A program made the position numbers and the translations under genes. A stretch of 64,000 bases of DNA, from NCBI RefSeq assembly GCF_004684085.1, contig NZ_SRHZ01000051.1, forward strand, positions 62,001 to 126,000, given 5' to 3'. A model generated the notes under the pieces. It made no database searches. It saw nothing but the letters and a program-made list of their open reading frames with translations, and was not told the DNA's origin. Below are positions 50,534 through 59,578 of this stretch, piece by piece (the stretch's first letter is position 1; each line of letters starts with the position of its first letter). This stretch comes from Stenotrophomonas maltophilia. GTDB lineage: Bacteria; Pseudomonadota; Gammaproteobacteria; Xanthomonadales; Xanthomonadaceae.

Positions 50534-51264
50534 ACCCTCCTCCTGGTGAATGAGGAGAAGTTCCACTTCGCAAACGTTGCGACCAAGCCCCCGTCCCCCG
50601 TTGTCATCGACATCCGATTAGCACAATAGTGATCCCTGCCGCCCCGGCGCCCTTCGCCTTCCTCCACTGATGGTCGGCGGGAATCGGACTGCTGCTTCCC
50701 GCAATATACGCCGCTACCCGATGTCGTAGCCGCTGACTGAGCAGCCAAGTTGGTCCGAGGGTTTCCACCCAATTCCAGACTCTTTGCCAATCAACTCTGG
50801 ACCAAAGTGTAGATGGACGCCGCATCTGTGCCTCCCAAAGCGCCGCTGCTGCCAACTGGCTTTGTCCCAGCTAACGGGACAATACCGCAGCGTCTAAGCC
50901 CGCGGTCTGTATCGACTTGACCGGGAGTAGGCGTCGGGGGGTCTACAGGCGTGCCCCTTTGGGCACGAGGGCACCAGTTGTAGAGGGCGGGAACGCGACA
51001 GGCAGCACTATGTGGCTTCGGCCACATATGTTGCCTAACGTACTCCTCATTTTACTCTCAATTCACATATTTCACTTATACATCAATGGCATATGGGGCT
51101 GGCAGCAGAGTCAATTGAGGGAGACTGTTGCTGATGCGTTTTCGTCGGAATCCCAACGGCAGCCGGGTACACCCCTTCTAGCTCTGTCCGACCTGTCAGA
51201 ACTTGCACACGGCTCCCTGCTTTACAACCTTGGATGAGAAGTTCCCCGCCGACCTGCTGCAAAC
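50534..51264. other. Intergenic region with two hairpins
   Basis: No supported gene. Two hairpins lie here: GTGCCC-CTTT-GGGCAC (50951-50966) and TATGTGGC-TTCG-GCCACATA (51009-51028). The latter is an 8-bp stem with a UUCG tetraloop. An AT-rich patch follows from 51035 to 51130. The hairpins may end transcripts from the genes at 51265 and beyond, but neither has a U tract. Confidence 0.5.
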
Positions 51265-53283
51265 TTAGGCCGGGGGCGTCCCGCTCGAGGGAGCACGAGC
51301 GGGCTGCGCAGACGTATCGTGAAGCGGTCTAAAATGAATGCGTTCATCAAAGCTGCGCCGTATACGTTGGTAAAGCTGGCGAAGCAGCACGTAGTCCCCG
51401 GCTGTGCAGAGCTTCTCCGGCCCCTGCATAGCACGCTCCATCAGTCGATGGCTGGCAATTACGCGCTGCCCCTCCTGCCTCCAGGTAGCGGTGTAAGAGC
51501 CCGCCTCATTCTCGAAATTGACATCCTCTGGAATCTGTACAATAGAGACCTCCCAAGGAAAATCTAGCTGGTAGACCTCTTTTCGATCTGTCTCCGAGCA
51601 GTCATAAGGTGTGAGATTTGCTTGGGTCGGAGTGCCCCTAACCCGGTCTCGCATTGACTCGGCTGCCACCAATGCCTGCAAAGCTGTAGAGCCTGGCCTA
51701 GTAAAATTCAGCATGCTTTGTGCCTGAATTTCGAAACGCACCTCGAATGGCTTATCCAGGTCGTCAGGGGGGGCACTGGAAGTTAGGGTGCCTACTCCTT
51801 GCAGTCCAGCCTCGCTAATTGCAGCCGCCACAACCTTGGGGCGCGCCGACGCACCAAGACCCGCAATCGAATTACGCATATCGATCTCCGACAGCTCCCC
51901 TCCGGTGAAGCGCTGCGTTATCAACGCATTGCCATCTGCATCGTATCGATAGGTTGATACAGCCTCGGAGCGATTGGACGCGTAGTCTGCCGCCGGGGTT
52001 CGCGCCAGCCTCCCGTCAGCCGTATGCAGGACTGGTCGGCCTCTATCTTGGCTGGGCAGTGTGCCGAATCGCGCTCTTTCCGAAGTTGGGTCAACGTAGA
52101 TCTCTTGATCTGGCAGGTATAGGATCGCATGGTCGAACTGGCCAACTACAGGCACTGGCGCCAACGTCGGACCATTTTGGGTGCCTATCAGTACAGGGGT
52201 ACTTTCAATGCCTTTGGCAGCGAGCAACGCTTGGAGCAGCGCAACCTTGTCTTTGCAATCCCCATACTTGTTGTCCAACACCAGCTGTGCTGGGTTTGGA
52301 ACAAGCCCTCCGTTTCCAAGGTAGACAGCAACGTATCGGATATTGCGCAGTACCCATCGATGCAACACCGCGGCTTGCTCATGCGAATCGCCAAGTCCGG
52401 CTGTCAGCTTGTCCGCGAGCTCCTGAATTCTGGGGGTCACACGCGCAGATTGTGCCGCTTTCAAGTGATAAGCCGAGGCAAGCTCCCGCCAATCGCTGTA
52501 GCTGCTAACCATCACAAAGTCTGCATACTCTGAGATGGGGCCTGATCGCGCTTGCATTGAAATGGGGTTGAGGTTGCGTAGAGACCATTCCCATTTCGAT
52601 TTTCCATTTGCCGACTTGCGCTCACCACCCATAAAGCCCCGGGCAGCAACCTACATCGACGTCGAATCGGGAATAATGACGGTGATGCGGACATCTTCCA
52701 TGGGGTGGTGCGGCCCATACATTGTTGCAAACCCAAAATAGCCGGGCAGCGCAGGTTCCCGTTGTGTCTTTCTAGTGCGAATTACAATGCGCGCGCCTTG
52801 AGCCAAGCTCGGATATACCACCACGCGAACCTTGCCATCGGCATGAGTCGCTGAAGATGCGCCCGCCTCGGTCAATTGCGTATAGATGCGGTCATGTGGA
52901 ACGTTGTGCCGGGCGCCGTCAACGTCAATCACGTATGCCTCAAGAACTTCAAGGGTCTCCCTGCCCTCAACGTACTCGAATTTTTCTTGGCTGAACTGCT
53001 CGACGGCACGCTGCGTTTGAAGCCGTATCTCTCTGTCCTCGGTCGTGATTTGGCGGCCATCGGGCAATAGCTCAAAAGTGGTATGAAGCCGCACGATCAC
53101 GAAATCAGCTGCTGCAGCAGAGTCCAACGTGGCATGGGCGGTGAGGGGTTCATACATCCGATCATCAGGCCGAGCTCCAGCACTCGGAGCAATCGCTAGC
53201 AGCAGCGCAGCGGCTGACAGATACAGGCACGCGACGTAAGTGGAAGGAAGGTGAAGCCTGGTGTTGAAAGCGTCTGAATGCAT
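51265..53283 (-). pseudogene. DUF3857/transglutaminase-domain protein interrupted by an amber codon
   Basis: The N-terminal part (53283-52654) has a signal peptide (ACLYLSAAALLLAIAPSAGA) and DUF3857 text (VEGRETLEVLEAYVIDVDG). The C-terminal part (52632-51265, same frame) has the transglutaminase core with Cys in YGDCKDKVALLQALL, His in FDHAILYLP and Asp in YVDPTSE. A single in-frame TAG at 52653-52651 (TSM*VAARGF) divides what should be one 672-residue exported protein. Reinitiation at the ATG 52632 could make the catalytic half, but without a signal peptide. Confidence 0.8.
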
Positions 53284-53526
53284 ATGGTTGGTTTAATCTG
53301 GACTTACACCTGACGCTATCAGGAATGCGCTCGGAGTCCTCTAGCTTCATCTTTGGCAGATCAATGAGATCTCAAATCTTCTCATCCCTTCTCACTCAGG
53401 CGCTCTAGGGCGCGCAACAGAAGCTCCTGATGCTGAATGAATGAAAGCGGGCTAGACGCCATCGTCCCCCGGTTCTAAGTAGCTCGGCGCTTTGGAGTTC
53501 AATCCCCAACGAGACGGAGATTGGAC

Positions 53527-54230
53527 ATGAAGAAGCGTTTTTCCGAAGTACAGATCATCGGCTTCCTGCGTGAGGCAGAGGCCGGCATGACGGTGAAAGA
53601 CTTGTGCCGCCGCCACGGGTTCAGTGAGGGGTCCTACTACCTGTGGCGCAGCAAGTTTGGCGGCATGAGTGCGCCGGAAGCCAAGCGGCTCAGGAAGCTG
53701 GAGTCGGAGAATGCGCGGCTGAAGCAGCTGCTGTCCGAGCAGTTGCTGGAGAACGACGTCATCAAGGGCGCCCTGCGAAAAAAGATGGTGAGCGCACCGG
53801 CGCACCGGCGCGCAGGACGCTGGTGCGGTATTTGCAGGAGCGCGGGCTCGGTGAGCGGCGGGCACTGGCCGTGGTACGGATGAGCGCCAGCGCACTGCGC
53901 TATGTCCCCCGTCCTGATCGCAATGTCGAACTGCTCGAGCGGATCCCCGCGCTGGCACAGCGACACAAGCGCTACGGCGTGGGGATGACCATCGTCGACG
54001 ATGCCACGCATGAGGCGGTGGCGATTGAGGTGGAACGGGCGATCTCCGACCACGGCGTGGCACGGGTGCTGGACCGGCTGGCACTGACCCGAGGCTTACC
54101 GCAGGTGATTCGGACCGAAAACGGCAAGGAGATCTGCGGCAAGACGATGGTGGCGCGGGCCTACGGGCGAGGCGTGTAATTGCGCTTGATCCAGCCAGGC
54201 AAACCAGAACCAATCTGGCGGCGACTTGTC
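53527..54230 (+). pseudogene. IS407-type (IS3 family) transposase genes, truncated
   Basis: OrfA (53527 to about 53800) is recognisable: MKKRFSEVQIIGFLREAEAG, VKDLCRRHGFSEGSYYLWRS and LKQLLSEQLLENDVIKGAL. OrfB follows in a shifted frame with LGERRALAVVRMSASALRYV. An internal deletion joins HKRYGVGMT to IVDDATHEAVAIEVERAI, removing the first catalytic Asp. TENGKEICG (second Asp now Glu-Asn) and an early stop after YGRGV follow, then leftover LRLIQPGKP text. The element cannot transpose by itself. Confidence 0.8.
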
Positions 54231-54255
54231 CAAGACTCGCCTTCTGCACGCGCGC

Positions 54256-54450
54256 TCAGCGCGCAAGCATCGGCTTTGCCGCAAGCGCTACTGTTCGAGC
54301 CACCTCATAGGCGTGGCCGGACTCACTGCGCTCGCCCGACAACGTGATGAGGTGAATAGACGGGTCAGGTTTGGCTCGCTGGACCGTCAAAGCTCCAAGC
54401 AAGCGCGCAATCGCGCTTGTTCGCGCAGATGCCTTCGTCGCGCTAGTCAC
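54256..54450 (-). CDS. Small hypothetical protein (64 aa), uncertain
   Basis: The frame starts with GTG overlapping the stop of the ankyrin gene (GTGA). It reads MTSATKASARTSAIARLLGA, then LITLSGERSESGHAYEVART and VALAAKPMLAR. The coupling and coding-like text favour a real gene. The end lies near the decayed IS, so it may be truncated. No family recognised. Confidence 0.35.
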   Translation of the reverse strand: MTSATKASARTSAIARLLGALTVQRAKPDPSIHLITLSGERSESGHAYEVARTVALAAKPMLAR

Positions 54451-54886
54451 ATTCCGAGGCGCCGCGGCTCAAGAGGAAGGCTGCAAAAAGATCGTCTCCC
54501 GCTTCTCTTGCGTAGTTGAGCGCCCCACCCTCATTGATGTCTGCGCCCCGGTCCAGCAGCAGGGTGGCCGCCCTGATCTTGTCATCCGTCCCCATAACCT
54601 CATCCTGAGCCAGCCAAACCAGCGCGGGTTCGTCGTCCTCGTCCTCTGTGCAGGGATACGTATCCGCTGCAATCCCAGCGTCCAACAGCGCACAGATCAG
54701 GTCCATATCCACCAACAGGCAAGCGCTATGCAGTTGAGGAAACTCAAGTTCCCTCCCGCGCTCGGCAAGAAACGACGGCAGTCCGTCTATTGCTGCTTGC
54801 ATGGCATCGAAGGTCATCCTGAACTCAGCACTGGCGGAGTAGTGCCGCCCCCAACCTTGTTGCTCGGCGCGTTGTCGCATATCCAT
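54443..54886 (-). CDS. Ankyrin-repeat-like protein
   Basis: The 147-residue protein has ankyrin-style helices and loops: LHSACLLVDMDLICALLDAG, RAATLLLDRGADINEGGALN and YAREAGDDLFAAFLLSRGA. The ATG at 54886 follows GGAGGG by 4 nt; an ATG 6 nt later is also possible. It probably mediates protein contacts. It is the next gene after the SIR2-like protein on the same strand (34 bp gap), suggesting a joint function. Confidence 0.7.
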   Translation of the reverse strand: MDMRQRAEQQGWGRHYSASAEFRMTFDAMQAAIDGLPSFLAERGRELEFPQLHSACLLVDMDLICALLDAGIAADTYPCTEDEDDEPALVWLAQDEVMGTDDKIRAATLLLDRGADINEGGALNYAREAGDDLFAAFLLSRGASECD

Positions 54887-54920
54887 GCAACCCTCCATTA
54901 GTTGAGGCTTACGGCAGCAT

Positions 54921-55886
54921 TCATGCCCAATCAACGAACTCGAGGATGTTACCCATCCTGGTGATGGTAACGTCTTTCCCGAACTGCCTGTTCCAAAACG
55001 CCTGCCTATCTTCCGATGTTCCAGCCCCTTCCCATTCGACCACCCGGATCTTGTCCGGGGCCCGTCGCTCAAGCAACTCGTTGAGATGAACGTCCAATCC
55101 GGAGTAGCCAAAGAGAAGAACCTCACACGATTCAGCCAAGGCTTTCTCGAGGTGCTCCCAGTAGCTCTGCAGCAGCGAGGAAGCGGCAATCACTGTGGGC
55201 TTGTGCTTCACGTGCGTCAGAACGATGTGCGACCCAACCACATCTTCGTCGCTGCCCAAAGCCCCTTGGGTGAGTTTGACTACCACGCCATCCTGATCGA
55301 CGAACAACGGGGAACCGTGCAAATGCATGTAGTAGCCGAAGGTCCGGCCCCACTTTCGTTCCAGGTTTTCGGCGGAGAAGCCTGAGGAAAGCAGTCCGTC
55401 AACCAGTGCGCCGCCGTAGCCGTCAAGGACTCGCGCCTCGATCATCCGCTGATACAGCAAGTTGTCGTAGTTGAGTGTTGCCACATGTGAACGCGATTCA
55501 TGCAGGAACGCTGCAAGTGGAACCGCGAACTCCATGGGAAGCGCCAAGTCGCGCTGATGCAGCTCGAGTGCCGTGTGATAGAGGAACTTGCGCACGGCTG
55601 CTGGGAAGCGCTGGCCGTGCTCGCTGAGCCAGTGGGCGCCGCCTCTGCCCATGTGGGCCAAGAAGTCGCAGGACGATACGACCAGCTGGAGGCTATCGAG
55701 ATCCTCCTCTGCGTGGGGCCGCTCGGTGTCCCCGTCGTCGACCAGGCAACACCTGACCAGCGCTCGTGTCTCCTCGTTGAAGACACCCTCGCCCTCCCAA
55801 GCCCTTCCGATCGCATTGTCCAGCGAGAAGAACTCTGGATCCAAGGCCATGCCAAGGCCGTTTCCAAATATCAGCGTCTTCCTCAA
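54921..55886 (-). CDS. SIR2-like (DUF4917-type) protein, possible defence NADase
   Basis: The 321-residue protein has the nucleotide-binding start LIFGNGLGMALDPEFFSLD, then SHVATLNYDNLLYQRMIEA, YYMHLHGSPLF and CEVLLFGYSGLDVHLNELL. These correspond to the SIR2/TIR-like Rossmann NAD site (GxG, T-x-NYD, H-x-HG, GYSG-D). Many stand-alone SIR2 proteins are NAD-depleting anti-phage effectors, but this one has no attached sensor. The neighbouring ankyrin protein could be a partner. Activity is inferred. Confidence 0.7.
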   Translation of the reverse strand: MRKTLIFGNGLGMALDPEFFSLDNAIGRAWEGEGVFNEETRALVRCCLVDDGDTERPHAEEDLDSLQLVVSSCDFLAHMGRGGAHWLSEHGQRFPAAVRKFLYHTALELHQRDLALPMEFAVPLAAFLHESRSHVATLNYDNLLYQRMIEARVLDGYGGALVDGLLSSGFSAENLERKWGRTFGYYMHLHGSPLFVDQDGVVVKLTQGALGSDEDVVGSHIVLTHVKHKPTVIAASSLLQSYWEHLEKALAESCEVLLFGYSGLDVHLNELLERRAPDKIRVVEWEGAGTSEDRQAFWNRQFGKDVTITRMGNILEFVDWA

Positions 55887-56069
55887 GCCTGTTCCTCCAT
55901 GGACGTTGGCAGTAGCCCCCTACCGAGGGCCTACTCGCCTATCGGCGCCAAGAGAAGAATCTTGAGGTAGACCGCCTGCAACCTACCGGTGGCGACAGGG
56001 CCATTGCGTATCACCTGGCCGACGGACGCCTGACTCGCTTGTTTTCCGGTGGGGGCAACGCGTCGAGAT

Positions 56070-56408
56070 TCAGGACTTGCTCTTCCCGGCGAAATCCTTG
56101 AGCTTCTCAAGGGCTTCTCGCTGCTTGGCCGCAGGCAGCTTGCTGACCAGCAAGATGATCTCCGCCAGCGTGTCCGACGTGGCATGGAAATACGCGACCG
56201 GCAGGCCCAGCGCTTTGGCCAGCGCCTCAGACGTAGCTGGGTCCGGGTCGTGCTGCCCGGTCTCGTAGCGGCTCACCCGGGTCGCCCCAGAGACTGAGTC
56301 CACCATCCCGATGCGCTCGGCCAGTTGTGCCTGCGTCCAACCTCGGGCGATCCGCGCACTGCGCAGGCGTTTGCCGTAGATCGTCGAGGGCGTCTTGGGT
56401 TGCGGCAT
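56070..56408 (-). CDS. XRE-family transcription regulator
   Basis: The 112-residue protein has a helix-turn-helix in YGKRLRSARIARGWTQAQLA, with ERIGM and RVSRYETGQHDPDPATSEAL following. A helical tail (LVSKLPAAKQREALEKLKDF) ends it, as in phage- or island-borne repressors. The ATG at 56408 gives the family start; the frame extends upstream without need. It is divergent from the secreted protein gene at 56520 with a 111-bp gap that should hold the operator. Single-domain XRE proteins often repress their own region. Confidence 0.8.
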   Translation of the reverse strand: MPQPKTPSTIYGKRLRSARIARGWTQAQLAERIGMVDSVSGATRVSRYETGQHDPDPATSEALAKALGLPVAYFHATSDTLAEIILLVSKLPAAKQREALEKLKDFAGKSKS

Positions 56409-56519
56409 CCGAAAACTTGCACCACAGCTGAATTCCCTCTCAGTTTGACGGTTGGAACTCGGTTGCACATCTGCGATTATCGTAAATGCCGCCGGGTTGG
56501 CGGTCTACAGGGGCTGCAT

Positions 56520-57293
56520 ATGAAGCACTCACGACACGGAGCGGTCGCCTCGCTCCTTGCACTGTCTTTCTCCCTCCCCGTCCTTGCCCAGGAAGAGGTC
56601 ACGGCGGCTCCGAACAGGCCTGGCTTCTTCCGCCAGCTTGGGGCCAGCCTCAAGGACGCCGGGCAGCAGGCCATCGGCATCAAGTCCTCCCCCACGAACC
56701 GGGCGGCGCCTGGACGCTCGAACGGCTTGGGAGCCGCCTACACGCCTCTCAGTGGGGCCGGGAAGCTGCCGGGCCTCTTCAAGGGCGACAACCACCAGCA
56801 AGCCCAGCTCGGAAAGTTGGAGTGGCCGCGCGTCGCGCTGACCTTCCAGGAATGGGGCACCTCTATGCCGTGTTGGACGGTCGAAGCCCGCATCTGGACT
56901 AGCTCTTCCGCCTCAACCACCGAGACCTTCCGGACCTGCTCCAGGGCGGCAGTGACCGAGACGGATGACCTGGGCGACACAGCGGAGCTCAACACGTCGG
57001 CGCTCTGGAAGGGGCGGGACACGCTGACGGGCATTCGAGTGCCTGCGGGCAAGCCCAACACCGGGGCCAGCCGCTCGACCGGTCCCAACCCGCCGGCGCA
57101 GCCTTTCGTCGTCAACGTAAGCCGCCCCGGTGTGTCCGATCGAGCCGTTGATGTGGCCTTTCGGGTGGCGTGGGTGTCCGGTTTCATCCAAACCTCCGAC
57201 CTTCATCCGGGGCCGAGTGGCCTGCTGACCCCGTTCAAGGACGCCAGGATGTGGATCGCAGGGTTTAACGCCGACGGCAACCGCGATCGCTGA
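56520..57293 (+). CDS. Secreted hypothetical protein (257 aa)
   Basis: A Sec signal peptide (VASLLALSFSLPVLAQ) is followed by a low-complexity linker (SSPTNRAAPGRSNGLGAAYT) and a beta-rich domain with several cysteines (MPCWTVEARIWTSSSASTTE and RTCSRAAV). No family recognised. It opens a plus-strand group with a lipoprotein and a membrane protein gene, and is divergent from the XRE regulator. The grouping resembles envelope genes of conjugative or integrative elements, but this is inference. Confidence 0.6.
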   Translation: MKHSRHGAVASLLALSFSLPVLAQEEVTAAPNRPGFFRQLGASLKDAGQQAIGIKSSPTNRAAPGRSNGLGAAYTPLSGAGKLPGLFKGDNHQQAQLGKLEWPRVALTFQEWGTSMPCWTVEARIWTSSSASTTETFRTCSRAAVTETDDLGDTAELNTSALWKGRDTLTGIRVPAGKPNTGASRSTGPNPPAQPFVVNVSRPGVSDRAVDVAFRVAWVSGFIQTSDLHPGPSGLLTPFKDARMWIAGFNADGNRDR

Positions 57294-57334
57294 ACACCGG
57301 GACCTGAGCGCCCACCAATAGGATGAGAAACGAC

Positions 57335-57640
57335 ATGAAAGCATGGACTCTGGCCGCCGCCGCGGCCCTTTGCCTCACCGGCTGCAGCAGCAAGCCGTCC
57401 CAAGGAGAAGCCAAGCAAGCCCTTGCCGACCTGATGGCACAAAGCGCCTCGGCCCCCGTCGTCACGATCGATGGTTTCACCCTGACCGCGTGCACGCGGG
57501 CGGAGGACGCGGACGGCTATCGATGCGATACGCGAGGCACAGTGGTGATGGACATGATGGGCAATCGAGTCCCGCTTCCGGTCGACAAAAACTTGCGGTA
57601 TGCCAAGACCGATGGAACCTGGAAGGCCTACGCCCAATGA
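57335..57640 (+). CDS. Small lipoprotein
   Basis: The 101-residue protein has a lipobox LCLTGCSSKP after a signal peptide (MKAWTLAAAAALCLTGC). The mature part is mixed charged (EAKQALADLMAQSASAPVVT), with TLTACTRAEDADGYRCDTRG giving two further cysteines. The ATG at 57335 has AGGATGAG upstream; M at 57323 is possible. Its TGA overlaps the ATG of the next gene (ATGA). Likely anchored in the outer or inner membrane; function unknown. Confidence 0.7.
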   Translation: MKAWTLAAAAALCLTGCSSKPSQGEAKQALADLMAQSASAPVVTIDGFTLTACTRAEDADGYRCDTRGTVVMDMMGNRVPLPVDKNLRYAKTDGTWKAYAQ

Positions 57641-58005
57641 AGAGCCAGCCCCCTTCCCTGCGTTTTGCCCACCCAGATCGTGTAACCGCGCCTTCTAGCC
57701 GGAACATCAAAAGTGTGAGGACTCCCCGGGAGCGATTCTTCTGGTGGTATTCGCTGTCCCTGCTCTTCCTCGGCCCTTTCGGGTTCATTGTCGGGCCGCT
57801 CATGGCCCGGCGGGGAACGCGGAAGGTAGAACAGAATCACCCCGCGGCGGCCTGGGAGGCTCGGCAGCGCGATCACGGGTTCACTTGGTGGCAGTGGTGG
57901 ATCATGACGCCGCTGACTCTCATGGGCGCCCTGTGGGTGTTCGGGCTGTTGAGTGGGTTGCCCATGATGATCCTGGTGCTTTGGACACAACTTACCCAGA
58001 CGTAG
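57637..58005 (+). CDS. Small membrane protein (122 aa)
   Basis: Two membrane helices are visible: FFWWYSLSLLFLGPFGFIVG and WWIMTPLTLMGALWVFGLL plus MMILVLW. A charged loop lies between them (RRGTRKVEQNHPAAAWEARQ). It is translationally coupled to the lipoprotein gene before it (ATGA overlap) and followed by a GC hairpin at 58028. No family recognised. Confidence 0.65.
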   Translation: MKSQPPSLRFAHPDRVTAPSSRNIKSVRTPRERFFWWYSLSLLFLGPFGFIVGPLMARRGTRKVEQNHPAAAWEARQRDHGFTWWQWWIMTPLTLMGALWVFGLLSGLPMMILVLWTQLTQT

Positions 58006-58027
58006 GAACGATCCCGCTTCAGCAAGA

Positions 58028-58047
58028 AGGCCCCCAAGTTGGGGCCT
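58028..58047 (+). terminator. Hairpin after the membrane protein gene
   Basis: AGGCCCC and GGGGCCT pair over a 6-base loop, 22 bp past the stop at 58005. No U run follows, so it may protect the transcript end rather than stop transcription by itself. Confidence 0.5.
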
Positions 58048-58531
58048 CGCGTTCTGAAGTTCGCGCACGCAACCGATCAACAAATCTTGCGCTGCCATGC
58101 TCCAAAACTTGGCGTTCCCATCGCCCTCCGGGATGATCGAGGCGGTGGGTGGCGGGCTGGGTCTTCTTAGCAACGCTTTTTCTCCGTTGGGCTTAAGCGG
58201 ATTGCTCGCGAACCGATTCGGGGAGTCGAAAGGCCGTGCAGCACCTCGTCAGCAACTGACCGGCAGCGCAGGCGCCCCATAGGCCGAAACGAAGAGAAGG
58301 AGTGAGAAGCAGTTGCGCACGGACGCGTGGCCCCAAGGCTTCGCACCCGTCAGCCGCGCCCACCGGAGAAGTGGCAAGGTTTCAGAACGCCCTCCCCTCG
58401 TGATCTGGTGGAGAGCTTGGCGGCTAGCGCAACTGGGTAGGCGCCCGATCCGCTCTCCTCGGGCAATCTCAGTCATTGCCAGCCATTGACTGGGCTTTTG
58501 CTCTTCCCAAGCCCGGCGCCAGAACGAATAA
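58048..58531. other. Interval without supported genes
   Basis: Short open frames occur, but none shows family-like text or a ribosome site. Confidence 0.4.
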
Positions 58532-58547
58532 GGGGCCCGAAGGCCCC
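58532..58547 (-). terminator. UUCG-loop terminator of the small minus-strand gene
   Basis: On the minus strand GGGGCC, loop TTCG and GGCCCC are followed by TTATTCGTT, a 6-bp GC stem with the stable UUCG tetraloop. It lies 4 bp past the stop of the gene at 58552-58788. Confidence 0.75.
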
Positions 58548-58551
58548 CTCC

Positions 58552-58788
58552 TCATCCGAATGGGTGATGCGACCCGAACACGGTCCACCCTCGGTCCATC
58601 AGGTTGCATCGATGCAGCCAGCGTTCTCTCTCAGTCATCCTCAAAGGGTGCTCCACGGAGACCTCAACCGGTTCCAACGAACCAAGGACTGGCGGCAGCG
58701 TCGGATGGTCATCCTGGAACAGGACGTGGAGGTGCTCGCCAGTGTGGTCGGCGGTCATTCGATACAGCGTTAGGGTTGGTTTGCTCAT
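58552..58788 (-). CDS. Small hypothetical protein (78 aa)
   Basis: The protein begins MSKPTLTLYRMTADHTGEHL and continues HVLFQDDHPTLPPVLGSLEP, a small strand-rich domain, with a C-terminus RGWTVFGSHHPFG. GGAGAATT lies upstream of the ATG, and a clear terminator follows directly, both supporting a real single gene. No family recognised; probably island cargo. Confidence 0.65.
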   Translation of the reverse strand: MSKPTLTLYRMTADHTGEHLHVLFQDDHPTLPPVLGSLEPVEVSVEHPLRMTERERWLHRCNLMDRGWTVFGSHHPFG

Positions 58789-59284
58789 GGAAATTCTCCT
58801 ATTGGGTAGCGTCGAAGCCGAGCTGGCTTGACCCCCTTACTTATCCTCACGCACCCAAAAACTCGAACAGCTCCTGTGCCACAAGGGTTTCCATTTGAAA
58901 GAAGCGCTGGAAGATCTGAGTTCCACTATGCTTTGGCGAACAGGGGAACAGATCACCATGAGCCAACGAATCATTGGGCTGGCCTTCATGGCCATGCTCG
59001 CTGGATGCAACGCACCCACTTCACCGCCCACTGCGGCTCCCGAACCGATAGCGCTTCCTGCACCTGTCGCGGAACCCGAACCAGCCACCGTTCCGGATGA
59101 AACACCCGCTCCTGCAGCCGATGAACCGAAGGCACACGCCGATGATCCGGCGGTGGTCGCGCGGCTGAGAAAGCTGATCGAAGAAAGGGAGGCATTGGGC
59201 ACGAAGGTGTTCCAGGCTGGTTGATCTGGCTCCCCGTCAGCGGACGCCAAGAAGCGATACTTTGATCGCACTTGGAGGTTCCTC

Positions 59285-59578
59285 ATGTCTCATATCACCC
59301 GCCGCAGTTACACCGATGAGTTCAAGCATCAGGCTGTAGAACTGGCCGAGTCACTAGGCCCAGCCGCAGCCGCTCGCCAACTGGAGATGTCGGTCAAAAC
59401 CCTGGCTAACTGGGTTGACGCTGTTCGGGCCGGCCGGTCGTTGACTTCGGAGGCCCGTAGACCCGCCACCGATCTGGAAAGCGAGATCAGCCGCCTTCGG
59501 GCCGAAAATGCCAACCTGCGGATGGAGCGGGAAATCCTAAAAAAAGCGGCGGCGTTCTTTGCCAAAGAGTCCAAGTGA
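59285..59578 (+). CDS. IS3-family transposase OrfA
   Basis: The 97-residue protein has a helix-turn-helix (SYTDEFKHQAVELAESLG and AAARQLEMSVKTLANWVDAV) and a zipper helix ending REILKKAAAFFAKESK. Seven A's at 59539-59545 read as A-AAA-AAG/AAA form a slippery tract for the -1 shift into OrfB. GGAGG lies upstream of the ATG. Confidence 0.9.
   Translation: MSHITRRSYTDEFKHQAVELAESLGPAAAARQLEMSVKTLANWVDAVRAGRSLTSEARRPATDLESEISRLRAENANLRMEREILKKAAAFFAKESK

Noticed and set aside
53452..54249. 265-aa minus-strand frame over the IS407-like region
   Set aside because: Antisense of recognisable transposase sequence; Pro/Arg/Ser-rich text typical of a shadow frame.
56069..56297. Plus-strand frames opposite the XRE regulator
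   Set aside because: Antisense of a clear helix-turn-helix protein.
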